A DNA stretch of 64,000 nt, taken from positions 1 to 64,000 of the forward strand of contig JAUXSD010000211.1 of assembly GCA_030681525.1 (NCBI GenBank), written 5' to 3'. The position numbers and the translations under genes are program-made. Shown in pieces: positions 18,618 to 27,243 of this stretch (position 1 is its first letter; every line of letters starts with the position of its first letter). The DNA comes from Solirubrobacteraceae bacterium. Lineage in GTDB: Bacteria > Actinomycetota > Thermoleophilia > Solirubrobacterales > Solirubrobacteraceae. Below the pieces are notes generated by a model. It ran no database searches, was not told the origin of the DNA, and saw only the letters and a program-made list of their open reading frames with translations.

Positions 18618-21600
18618 CGACTCGACGTCGCCGCCGAGCGGATCCGCCCCGGCCGGGGCGTCGTCCGACGCGATCGGCTTCTTCTTCACCGACGCCCGCC
18701 GCGGGGCGGCCTTCGGCTTCGGCTTGGCCTTGGCGGGCGCGCGGCGCCGCGCGGGCTTCATCGGCGCCGCCGACTCGTCGCCGGGCGCAGCCGCGGCGGC
18801 GGCGGCGGGCTTCTTGGCGGGCGGTCGCTTGCGAACCGGCTTCGGCTTCGGCGTCTGCGCAGCGTCGTCGTCGGGCCCGGCCGCGGGCGTGGCCGTCTCG
18901 GCCTTCGGGCCGCGCGCGGCGGCGAGGGCGGCCGCCGCATCGGCGATCGCGGACACCGCCTGGGCATCGTCGACCGGTCGCTCGGCAGGACGCGGGCGGG
19001 TGCCCGCCCGGGCGGAGGGCGGCGCGCTCTCCTGCGCCGCGGCCTGCGGCCCGCGCTGCGCGTCGTCGTCGGACGGGCCGCCGTTGGCGCCGGCCGCGTC
19101 GTCGGCCGGGGACCCGTCGTTGGCGCTCTGGACGCGATCGGGATCGGCGTTGCGCGCGCGGCCGTTGCGCGAGCGACGCGAGCGGCGCCGGGAGGAGCCC
19201 GACCGCCCGTCGCTCCCGCCGCCGTCCGAGCGCGACTGCACCGACGCGGACTCGTCGGCCATCGCGTCCGCCCCGTTCTGCGCGACGGCGACGTTCGGCG
19301 CGACGCCATCGCCGCCGCTCTCGCCGGCGCCCTTCTTGCGCCGGCGGCGGTTGCCGCGCCGGCCGCGGGCCTTGGGGAAGTTGCGCAGCAGCTCGCGCGA
19401 CAGCGCGCTGGGCTTGCGCGCCAGACGCGTGCGGGCGCCGCGCAGGATCTCCTCGCCCTCGGGCGAGTGCGCGATCGCGGCGGCCAGGATGGCGGCCGAC
19501 AGGCGGCGGTCCTGCTTGCGGGCGGCGTGCACGAGCCGCCGGGCGTTGCGGGCGTGCGCGGCGCCGGAGGAGTTGACCAGCAGCCCGAGCAGGCGCTTGG
19601 TCTCGGGCCAGCGCTGGACGGCGTACTCCTCGTGGATCTCGCGCGTGTAGGAGGCCAGCCGCCAGATCCAGGCGTTGGCCTGGTCGCGGCGCCCGATGCG
19701 CTTCTCGGCCAGTGCCAGCAGCATGACCTTCGTGCCCTCGCGGCGCTCCTCGCGCGTCCAGGTGCCGATGACGTCGATCGCGGTGTCGAAGGCCTCGGCG
19801 TCGTGCAGCGCGGCGATCTCCTGCAGCGCGCGGATGCGCAGCTGCGGGTTCTTGTTGCGCTGCACGGCGGTCAGCAGGAAGGCGCGCTTGAACTCGCCGC
19901 CGCGGTCGAAGTGCAGCATCGCGCGGGCGCGGCGCCATCCGCTGGGCGCGACGCGCGCGCCGGCCAGGGCGGCCCACTGGATCTGCTCGCCGTAGGGCAG
20001 GTGCTCGACGGCGATGCGCCACAGCTCGCGCTCGAAGACGTCAATCCGGCGGTCCTCGTCGGCGGTTACCGGCAGCACGCGCCGCTCGACGCGCACGCGC
20101 CGGCCGCGGCCGCGGCGCACGGGACCGACGACGATCGCGCCGCCGCGGTAGACGTCGCGGTCCAGCAGCGAGTGCAGCGTGACGACGGGATCGTCGTTCT
20201 TCGTGTCCGGTGCGACGAAGTCGACGACGAGCCCCGCCTCCTTGCCCGGATGGCGGCGCGTGACGCGGCCGACGCGCTGCTGGTAGATGCGCTTGGAGGC
20301 GGTCGGCGCGAGGTGCATGCAGACCGTCGCGCGCGGTGAGTTCCAGCCCTCGGCGAGCAGCTGGGCGTTGACGAGCACGTCGATGTCGCCGCGCTCGTAG
20401 CTGGCGAGGATCTCGGCCAGCTCGCGCTTCTTGGTCTCGCCGGAGACGGCCATCGCCTTCATGCCCTGCTCGCGAAACGCCGCCGCGACGTTGTAGGCGT
20501 GGCGCACGCCGGCGGCGTACACGACGCCGGGCACGCCGTTGAAGCGCACCTTGTAGAGGTCGGCCACGGCGTAGTTGAAGGGTCCCTGGTCGAGCAGCTC
20601 GGCCAGCATCTCCTGGTCGAACTCGACGTCGACCTCGCCGCGGCGCAGCGGCACCTTGGCGATCGTGCGCACGCCGGGACCGGGCGGGATGCGCACGCAG
20701 CGCAGCGGCGAGATGACGCCGCGGCGGGCGGCCTGCGCGAGGTCGAAGCGCGAGGTCTGCGTCGGGAAGAGGTCGGTGACGTGGCGGGCGATGAGCGCGC
20801 CGGTCGCGGTCATGCCGATGAACACCGGGCCGGTCCACTCGCGGATCGCGGCGCTCGTCTTCTCGCCGAGCGCGGTGTGGGCCTCGTCGCAGATGACGAT
20901 CGAGTAGGCCGAGGAGATGTTGCCGGCGTTGCGGACGAACCACTGGTAGGTCTCGACGGTGACCGGGCCGTTGGCGGCGTCCTGGCCCTTGAGCAGCGCC
21001 GGCGTCACGCGTTTGGAGTAGCCGCGCTGCTTGAGCTCGCCGTGAAACTGGTCGACGAGGTTGCGCCGGTGGGTGAGGATGAGGATGCCGCCGGTGCGCG
21101 AGGCGTCGACGAAGCCCATCGCCGCGACGGTCTTGCCGGCGCCCGTGGCGTGCTCGAACCAGAAGCGCTTGTGCGCGTTGGGATCGTCGGGGGCCTCTTC
21201 GAGCTGGTCCTCGTCGAGGTCGGCCTCCGCTGCGTCGTCGTCGTCGGGCTCGGGCTCCTCCTCGTCCTCGTCGTCGTCGTCGCCGATGTCGATCTCGATG
21301 TCGAGCGGGGACAGGTCCTCGGGCTCGTCGTCGTCCTCGTCGTCCTCGTCGTCGGGCTCGTCGTCGTCCGCGATGGCGGACGGCACGGCGAAGTCGCTGT
21401 CGTCGAGCTCGTCGTCGTCGACCGCCAGCACGGGGGCGGCGGCGGGGGCCGGCGCGGCGCCGCCGTTGCGCTGGGCCTCGGCGAGCAGCGCGGTCAGCGT
21501 GCCGGACAGCGCGTCGACCTGGTGAGGGTTCAGCGACGTCCCGTCGGCGAGCTTGGGCTCGTCGTCGGAGAGCACCCGCTCGAGGCCGAGCATGAGCGAG

Positions 21601-21821
21601 TAGCGCCGCCGCCACTCCGTCGACGGCACCTTGCGGCCGGCGTCGATCTCCAGCAGCGCAGCGTCGAGCGCGCGCCGCCGGGCGGTGCCGGGCGCGAGGG
21701 CGTCCGCGACCGACTCGCCCGCGTGGACGAACGACTCGCGCGTGAACTTCTCCGCGCGCTTGATGTCGGAGGACTTCGGAACGGAAGTGGCCACGACGGC
21801 CACTGGCGTGGGATCAGCCAA
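18609..21821 (-). CDS. SF2 DEAD/DEAH-type helicase with acidic insert and basic low-complexity tail
   Basis: NPHQVDALSGTLTALL...[D/E-rich]...FWFEHATGAGKTVAAMGF...VICDEAHTALG...FIGMTATGAL...RIYQQRVGRVTRRHPGKEAGLVVDFV; likely TTG start at 21821. Confidence 0.88.
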   Translation of the reverse strand: MADPTPVAVVATSVPKSSDIKRAEKFTRESFVHAGESVADALAPGTARRRALDAALLEIDAGRKVPSTEWRRRYSLMLGLERVLSDDEPKLADGTSLNPHQVDALSGTLTALLAEAQRNGGAAPAPAAAPVLAVDDDELDDSDFAVPSAIADDDEPDDEDDEDDDEPEDLSPLDIEIDIGDDDDEDEEEPEPDDDDAAEADLDEDQLEEAPDDPNAHKRFWFEHATGAGKTVAAMGFVDASRTGGILILTHRRNLVDQFHGELKQRGYSKRVTPALLKGQDAANGPVTVETYQWFVRNAGNISSAYSIVICDEAHTALGEKTSAAIREWTGPVFIGMTATGALIARHVTDLFPTQTSRFDLAQAARRGVISPLRCVRIPPGPGVRTIAKVPLRRGEVDVEFDQEMLAELLDQGPFNYAVADLYKVRFNGVPGVVYAAGVRHAYNVAAAFREQGMKAMAVSGETKKRELAEILASYERGDIDVLVNAQLLAEGWNSPRATVCMHLAPTASKRIYQQRVGRVTRRHPGKEAGLVVDFVAPDTKNDDPVVTLHSLLDRDVYRGGAIVVGPVRRGRGRRVRVERRVLPVTADEDRRIDVFERELWRIAVEHLPYGEQIQWAALAGARVAPSGWRRARAMLHFDRGGEFKRAFLLTAVQRNKNPQLRIRALQEIAALHDAEAFDTAIDVIGTWTREERREGTKVMLLALAEKRIGRRDQANAWIWRLASYTREIHEEYAVQRWPETKRLLGLLVNSSGAAHARNARRLVHAARKQDRRLSAAILAAAIAHSPEGEEILRGARTRLARKPSALSRELLRNFPKARGRRGNRRRRKKGAGESGGDGVAPNVAVAQNGADAMADESASVQSRSDGGGSDGRSGSSRRRSRRSRNGRARNADPDRVQSANDGSPADDAAGANGGPSDDDAQRGPQAAAQESAPPSARAGTRPRPAERPVDDAQAVSAIADAAAALAAARGPKAETATPAAGPDDDAAQTPKPKPVRKRPPAKKPAAAAAAAPGDESAAPMKPARRRAPAKAKPKPKAAPRRASVKKKPIASDDAPAGADPLGGDVESAA

Positions 21822-21902
21822 GATCGGCTTCCTGCTCGAAACGTGAGGTGGATCGCGCTCACAATCCGTCGCGATCCAGACAACCGAGACCGGCTCGGCG
21901 TG

Positions 21903-21955
21903 GCGGGTTGAGGCGTCTCCGGCGGAGACGGGCCCTCCACCCGCGTCACCGGTGA
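21903..21955. promoter_or_regulatory. Long imperfect hairpin plus TCACCGGTGA palindrome in a divergent intergenic region
   Basis: GCGGGTTGAG-gc-GTCTCC-ggc-GGAGAC-ggcc-CTCCACCCGC, then perfect TCACCGGTGA at 21946-21955. Confidence 0.4.
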
Positions 21956-22018
21956 GGATAGCGAAAGCGCTGGACACGACATACCCCGAGATCGCCGTCT
22001 GCGACCCTTCTTCGCCGG

Positions 22019-22612
22019 ATGCGCAAAGCGTTGCTCGTGCTCGGGACCCTGGCCCTCGTCGTGGCGGTCGTCGTCGGCCTGCGGCAGGCGGACGACAGCG
22101 ACCCCGCCGCCGGGGCGTCCGCACGCCCGCTGACGCTCGCCGAGGTCTCGCGCCCGCTCCCGGCGAACGCGCCCGCGAAGCTCGCCGCGCTGCACGAGCG
22201 CGTCAACGAGCTCGTGCCCGGCGGCAAGCGGGCGCTCGAGGCACAGCTGCGCGCGCTGCGCGGTCATCCCGTCGTGGTGAACCTGTGGGCCTCGTGGTGC
22301 GGCCCGTGCCGCAACGAGCTGCCCTACCTTCAGCGCCAGGCGGTCAAGCGCGCCGGGAAGGTCGCCTTTCTCGGGGTGAACTCCAACGACAGCGACGAGG
22401 CCGCGCGCCAGCTCGCCGCGCGCTTTCCGATGCCCTACCCGTCGTTCGTCGACCCACGCCTCAACGTCGCCGGCGGCTACGGCGCCCGCGGGCTGCCGGT
22501 CACCGCGTTCTACGACGCGCGTGGCAAGCGCGTGCTCGTTCACCAGGGTGAAATCCGCTCAGAGGCCCAGCTCGCGAGGGAGATCGACCGCTACGCGCTG
22601 GGCCGCGGGTGA
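22019..22612 (+). CDS. TlpA-like membrane-anchored thioredoxin-fold protein
   Basis: GHPVVVNLWASWCGPCRNELPYLQ..., N-terminal TM anchor. Confidence 0.93.
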   Translation: MRKALLVLGTLALVVAVVVGLRQADDSDPAAGASARPLTLAEVSRPLPANAPAKLAALHERVNELVPGGKRALEAQLRALRGHPVVVNLWASWCGPCRNELPYLQRQAVKRAGKVAFLGVNSNDSDEAARQLAARFPMPYPSFVDPRLNVAGGYGARGLPVTAFYDARGKRVLVHQGEIRSEAQLAREIDRYALGRG

Positions 22613-23484
22613 CGCCCGCACCGGACGGCATGCCTGCGGGTAGTGACGGTGAAACCGCCGTGCACGAGATCCGCATCGACCCCCTGTCCGGCCTTCGCGC
22701 GATCGTCGCGGGTGGGGAGCCGCCGCCCGCCGGCGCGCCGCTGCTCGCGCCCGATCTCCCCGCGCCGGCCCCCGATGCGCAGCCCGCCCTCTACACGGCG
22801 CTCGCGGCCGGCGGCGCGCACGAGCTGATCGTCAACCATCCGCTGCCGGTCACCACGCTCGGCGAACTCGCGCCGGAGCAGGTGCAGGCGATCGTCGAGG
22901 TCTGGCGCGAGCGCATGCGCGCGCACGCCGGCGCCGCCTACGTGCACCTGTGCGTCGACGAGCCGGCCGCGGCGGGGGACGGACCGGCCGAGCCGTCGCA
23001 GGCGCAGCTCTACGCGCTGGACTTCGTGCCCGCGGTCGTCGCCCGCGAGCGCGAGCGCTTCAGCGCCCACGCCCAGCGCACGATGGGCTCCAACCTGCTC
23101 GAGGACCTCGTCCAGGAGGAGGTCCGCCGCCGCGAGCGGATCGTCGCGATCGACGACGAGGCGGTGCTGCTGTGCCCCTACGCGTCGAGCGCGCCGTACG
23201 CACTGATGCTCGCGCCGCGCCGCCGCCGCGAGCGCTTCGAGGACGACGGGCCCAGCGGGGCCGCGCTGCTGCACGACGCGCTGTCGCGCCTGGCGCGCCA
23301 CTTCGGGGGCAGCCCGCCGCTGAGCCTGTGGGTGCGCACCGCCCCGCGCGACGCCGAGCGCTTCTGCTGGCGCATCGACATCGTGCCGCGGCTCGCGCCG
23401 GCGCCGGGACTCGAGCTCGGCGCGGGGCTGCACCGCAACGACGTCGCGCCCGAGCGCGCGGCCGGCGAGCTGCGCGCCGCCTGA
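22609..23484 (+). CDS. GalT/DUF4921-like protein (HIT superfamily fold) with degenerate active site
   Basis: HEIRIDPLSGLRAIVAG...GAHELIVNHPLPVTTLGELAPEQVQAIVEVWRERM...AEPSQAQLYALDFVP. Confidence 0.7.
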   Translation: MTPAPDGMPAGSDGETAVHEIRIDPLSGLRAIVAGGEPPPAGAPLLAPDLPAPAPDAQPALYTALAAGGAHELIVNHPLPVTTLGELAPEQVQAIVEVWRERMRAHAGAAYVHLCVDEPAAAGDGPAEPSQAQLYALDFVPAVVARERERFSAHAQRTMGSNLLEDLVQEEVRRRERIVAIDDEAVLLCPYASSAPYALMLAPRRRRERFEDDGPSGAALLHDALSRLARHFGGSPPLSLWVRTAPRDAERFCWRIDIVPRLAPAPGLELGAGLHRNDVAPERAAGELRAA

Positions 23485-23487
23485 GCC

Positions 23488-24393
23488 GTGCCCGCGCTCG
23501 CGCTGGCGATCGCCGCCTCGGTCGCCGTCGGCGTGTGGGCTCACCGCCGCTACGGCGAGGGCGCGCTGGCGCTCACGCGGCGGCTGCTGGACGCGATGCT
23601 CTACGTCGCGCTGCCGCTCATCATCTTCTTCGTCGTCGCGCGCGCCGACCTGACCGCCGGGGCCGGCGCCGGGATCCTGCTCGCCTACGTCGCGCTCACC
23701 GTGACCGGGCTCGCCGCGTGGGTGGCCGCCACGCGCGTGCTGCGCCTCCCCCCGCGCAGCGCGGCGATGGTCGTCATCGCGGCGATCATGGCCAACACGG
23801 GGTACTTCGGCACGCCGGTGGTCGCGACGCTGCTGGGCCACGACGAGCTCGGCGCGGCGGTCACGTTCGACGCGCTGGTCTCCAGCCCGGTCTTCTACGT
23901 CGCCGCCTTCCTCATCGCGGCGATCCTCACCACCCAGGGCCAGCCGCCGGGCGCGCGGCTGCGCACCTACGTGCTGCGCAACCCGCCGCTGATCGCCGTC
24001 GCCGCGGCAGTCGTCGCACCCGACGCGCTCGCGCCGGACGTGCTCGTCGACGCGGCGCGCGTCGCGGTGATCGTGATCGCGCCGGTCGGCTTCTTCGTCG
24101 TCGGCGTGCGCCTCGCCGCCGAGCGCGTCGGCTTCCCGCCGCCGCTCGGCGCGCCCGTCGCCGTCGTCGTCGGGCTGCGGATCGTCGTCGCGCCGCTCGT
24201 CCTGCTCGGCCTCGCGACGCTCGCCGGCGGCGTGCCCGACGCCTACCTGCTGCAGGCCGCGATGCCGGTCGGCGTCAACACGCTCACGGTGGCGCACGCC
24301 TACGACCTCGACGAGACGCTGGCCGCCGCGGCGCTCGCCTGGTCGACGGCGCTGACGCTCGTCGCGGCGCTCGTCGGGGCGGCCCTGACGTGA
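23488..24393 (+). CDS. AEC family transporter (auxin efflux carrier-like)
   Basis: ANTGYFGTPVVATLLG...AAMPVGVNTLTVAHAYDLDETLAAAALAWSTALTLV. Confidence 0.9.
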   Translation: MPALALAIAASVAVGVWAHRRYGEGALALTRRLLDAMLYVALPLIIFFVVARADLTAGAGAGILLAYVALTVTGLAAWVAATRVLRLPPRSAAMVVIAAIMANTGYFGTPVVATLLGHDELGAAVTFDALVSSPVFYVAAFLIAAILTTQGQPPGARLRTYVLRNPPLIAVAAAVVAPDALAPDVLVDAARVAVIVIAPVGFFVVGVRLAAERVGFPPPLGAPVAVVVGLRIVVAPLVLLGLATLAGGVPDAYLLQAAMPVGVNTLTVAHAYDLDETLAAAALAWSTALTLVAALVGAALT

Positions 24394-24432
24394 GGTGAGG
24401 GTGCCGACGGCTGACGGGGTGTGCGTGGCAGG

Positions 24433-25479
24433 ATGGCTCGCATGGCACGAATCGGACTTCTGACAGGCGGCGGCGACTGCCCCGGCCTCAACCCCGTCAT
24501 CCGCGGAATCGTCCGCAAGGGGATCGACCACTACGGGCACGAGATCTTCGGCTTCCGCAAGGGCTGGAAGGGCGTGCTCGACAACGACGCGATCGAGCTG
24601 ACACGCGAGAACACGAGCGGCATCCTGCACAAGGGCGGCACGATCCTCGGCACCTCGCGCACGAACGTCTACAAGACCGACAACGGCGAGGAGCGCGTGC
24701 TGGCCTCGCTGAAGGAGCGCGGCATCGACGTGCTCATCCCGATCGGCGGCGACGACACCCTCGGCGTGGCGCGCAAGCTCTTCGAGGCGGGCTTTCCGAC
24801 CGTCGGCGTGCCCAAGACGATCGACAACGACCTCAACGCGACCGACTTCACGTTCGGCTTTCAGACCGCGGTGCAGATCGCCACGGAGGCGATCGACCGC
24901 CTGCACTCGACGGCCGAGTCACACGACCGCGTGATCATCTGCGAGGTCATGGGCCGCGACGCGGGCTGGATCGCCTGCTACTCCGGCATGGCCGGCGGCG
25001 CCGACGTCATCCTCGTCCCGGAGCGCCCGTTCGACCTCGACGACGTCTGCGGCCACATCACCCACCGCCACGAGACGACCGGCCGGACGTTCTCGATCGT
25101 CGTGGTCGCCGAGGGCGCGACGCCGGCCGAAGGCGGCGAGGCCGCGACCGCGGCGGACACCGTGGACTCCTTCGGCCACGCGCGGCTGGGCGGGATCGCC
25201 AACCAGCTCGAGACGCAGATCGAGGAGAAGACCGGCTACGAGTGCCGCGCCACGGTGCTCGGCCACATCCAGCGCGGCGGCTCGCCGATCGCCTTCGACC
25301 GCATCCTGGGGACGCGCTTCGGCGTCGCCGCGGTCGATGCCGCCTCCAACGGCGACTTCGGGAAGATGGTGGCGCTGCACGGCACCGCGATCGAGCTCGT
25401 GGCCCTCGAGGACGCGCTGAGCGAGCCGAAGCTGCTCGACGACTCGCTGTTCGAGACCGCGCAGGTCTTCTTCGGGTAG
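24433..25479 (+). CDS. 6-phosphofructokinase family, predicted PPi-dependent type
   Basis: [23 protein letters not shown]...[15 protein letters not shown]...[20 protein letters not shown]. Confidence 0.93.
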   Translation: MARMARIGLLTGGGDCPGLNPVIRGIVRKGIDHYGHEIFGFRKGWKGVLDNDAIELTRENTSGILHKGGTILGTSRTNVYKTDNGEERVLASLKERGIDVLIPIGGDDTLGVARKLFEAGFPTVGVPKTIDNDLNATDFTFGFQTAVQIATEAIDRLHSTAESHDRVIICEVMGRDAGWIACYSGMAGGADVILVPERPFDLDDVCGHITHRHETTGRTFSIVVVAEGATPAEGGEAATAADTVDSFGHARLGGIANQLETQIEEKTGYECRATVLGHIQRGGSPIAFDRILGTRFGVAAVDAASNGDFGKMVALHGTAIELVALEDALSEPKLLDDSLFETAQVFFG

Positions 25480-25489
25480 TCGCCGCGCC

Positions 25490-25906
25490 GTGCGAGCGCT
25501 CGTGCAGCGGGTCTCGCGCGCGGAGGTCCGCGTCGACGGCGAGATCGTCGCGCGGATCGGCCCCGGGCTGCTCGTGCTGCTCGGGATCACGCACGACGAC
25601 GACGCGGCGCGCGCCGACCGGCTCGCCGACAAGGTCCGCGCGCTGCGCGTCTTCGCCGACGCCGAGGGACGGATGAACGAGCCGCTCGGCGAGCGAGAGG
25701 TGCTGTGCGTCAGCCAGTTCACGCTCTACGGCGACGCCCGCAGGGGCAACCGGCCGTCGTACGTGGCCGCCGCGCCGGGGTCCGTCGCCGAGCCGCTGTA
25801 CGAGCGCTTCCGCGCGCGGCTGGGCGCCCAGGGCGGGGTGTTCGGCGCCGCCATGGCCGTCGAGCTCGTCAACGACGGGCCGGTCACGCTCCTGCTCGAG
25901 GCCTGA
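25490..25906 (+). CDS. dtd: D-aminoacyl-tRNA deacylase
   Basis: [37 protein letters not shown]...[18 protein letters not shown]. Confidence 0.95.
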   Translation: MRALVQRVSRAEVRVDGEIVARIGPGLLVLLGITHDDDAARADRLADKVRALRVFADAEGRMNEPLGEREVLCVSQFTLYGDARRGNRPSYVAAAPGSVAEPLYERFRARLGAQGGVFGAAMAVELVNDGPVTLLLEA

Positions 25907-25921
25907 CCTAGACTGCCCGCC

Positions 25922-26578
25922 ATGCCCGTCGAGCCCCGTTTCGTTCCGCGCTTCGTCGCCGAGCCTCCGCAGGAACCGCTGCCCTACGGTCGCTGGGCGG
26001 GAACGCTCGAGCGCCACTTCCTCGGCGCATGCGACGCGATCGACCTCGACGAGGACGAGGACATCGGCGATCCCGGCGAGATCGCGTTCTACCCCGACCG
26101 CACGTGGCACGGCCGGACGTTCGTCCCGGCGACGGCGCGCACGTCGAAGGGCTACGAGCTGTTCGGCTACGTCTCCTTCCGGCCCGCCACCGAGGACCGC
26201 GAGCCGACCGACTTCGACGCCGTCGCCGACTTCACCGAGGACACCGCCGACGCCAACCCCGGCTGGGAGCTCGACCTCTGCGACGAGGTCGTCGGCACCT
26301 GGCGCGGCGAGGGCGGCAAGACCGCGCACATGACGCTCGTCTGGGGTCGCCCGCTCGTCCCCGACGGCGCGATCGTCACCGCCGAGCTGGCCGACCTGAC
26401 CGTCGACCAGTGCGAGCTGGTCATGGAGCGCTTCACGCTGCTGGCGCCCGACGCCTACCGCGGCGACACGCTCGACGCCAAGCTCTACGACGCCAAGGGC
26501 CAGGAGATCGCGCGCGAGTCGCTCTACGAGGACGACGGCGAGGGCGACGAGGCCGCCGACGAGGACGAGGACGCGTAA
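25922..26578 (+). CDS. Conserved hypothetical acidic protein
   Basis: 218 aa, strong coding composition, no family recognised; TAGACT hexamer 7 nt upstream of ATG. Confidence 0.7.
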   Translation: MPVEPRFVPRFVAEPPQEPLPYGRWAGTLERHFLGACDAIDLDEDEDIGDPGEIAFYPDRTWHGRTFVPATARTSKGYELFGYVSFRPATEDREPTDFDAVADFTEDTADANPGWELDLCDEVVGTWRGEGGKTAHMTLVWGRPLVPDGAIVTAELADLTVDQCELVMERFTLLAPDAYRGDTLDAKLYDAKGQEIARESLYEDDGEGDEAADEDEDA

Positions 26579-26582
26579 CGCG

Positions 26583-27095
26583 GTGGAGCTCGAGCACGCG
26601 ATCCGCACGCGGCGCACGCACAAGGCCTACGGGCCCGAGCCGCTGGACCGCACCACGCTCGACGAGCTCTTCGAGCTGGCCCGCTGGGCGCCGAACCACA
26701 AGCTGACGAACCCGTGGCGCTTCCGCGTGCTCGGGCCGGCCGCGCTGGAGCGCCTCAAGGCGGCCGCCGGCGACCCGATCGCCGCCGCCAAGCTCGACCG
26801 CGCGCCGACGCTCGTGCTCGTGTCCGCGACCCAGACCGGCGATCCCGTCATGGACGAGGAGGACGTGCTCGCCGCCGCGACCGCGGCCTACGTCGTGCTG
26901 CTCGCCGCGCACGGCCGCGGGCTCGCCGGCTACTGGCGCACGCCCGGCGTCGTCCGCACCCCGGCGGGGCGGGCCGCGCTCGGCGTCCCCGAGGACGAGC
27001 GCGTCCTCGGGCTGCTGCATCTGGGCCATCCGCGCCAGGAGCCGCGGGTGCCCGAACGAGCGCCGGTGCAGGACGTCGTCAGCTACCTGGAGTGA
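26583..27095 (+). CDS. Nitroreductase family protein
   Basis: MELEHAIRTRRTHKAYGPEPLDRTTLDELFELARWAPNHKLTNPWRFRVLG. Confidence 0.92.
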   Translation: MELEHAIRTRRTHKAYGPEPLDRTTLDELFELARWAPNHKLTNPWRFRVLGPAALERLKAAAGDPIAAAKLDRAPTLVLVSATQTGDPVMDEEDVLAAATAAYVVLLAAHGRGLAGYWRTPGVVRTPAGRAALGVPEDERVLGLLHLGHPRQEPRVPERAPVQDVVSYLE

Positions 27096-27243
27096 TGTGA
27101 CCCCGCGGGCTGCGTCAGCTGAACGTCTGTGTGCATCTCAAGCGCGGCCCGGGGCACAGGAGTACGCTGAACGCGCCAGATCGGGTAGAGGACACCAGTC
27201 GCCTCGGCACATCGCCGGGGCCTGTCGAGGAGGACTTCTAGGT

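Noticed and set aside
21230-21420. Stand-alone CGTCGTC microsatellite/tandem repeat
   Set aside because: It is the reverse complement of Asp/Glu codons in the helicase acidic insert, so explained by coding; discussed there instead.
21903-21955. SAM-type or other known riboswitch
   Set aside because: GGTGGAGGG superficially resembles a SAM-I segment, but the required GGCCCnnUGAAnCC core is absent.
22591-24906. 771-aa minus-strand ORF
   Set aside because: Antisense to three genes with clear family signatures; typical GC-rich artefact.
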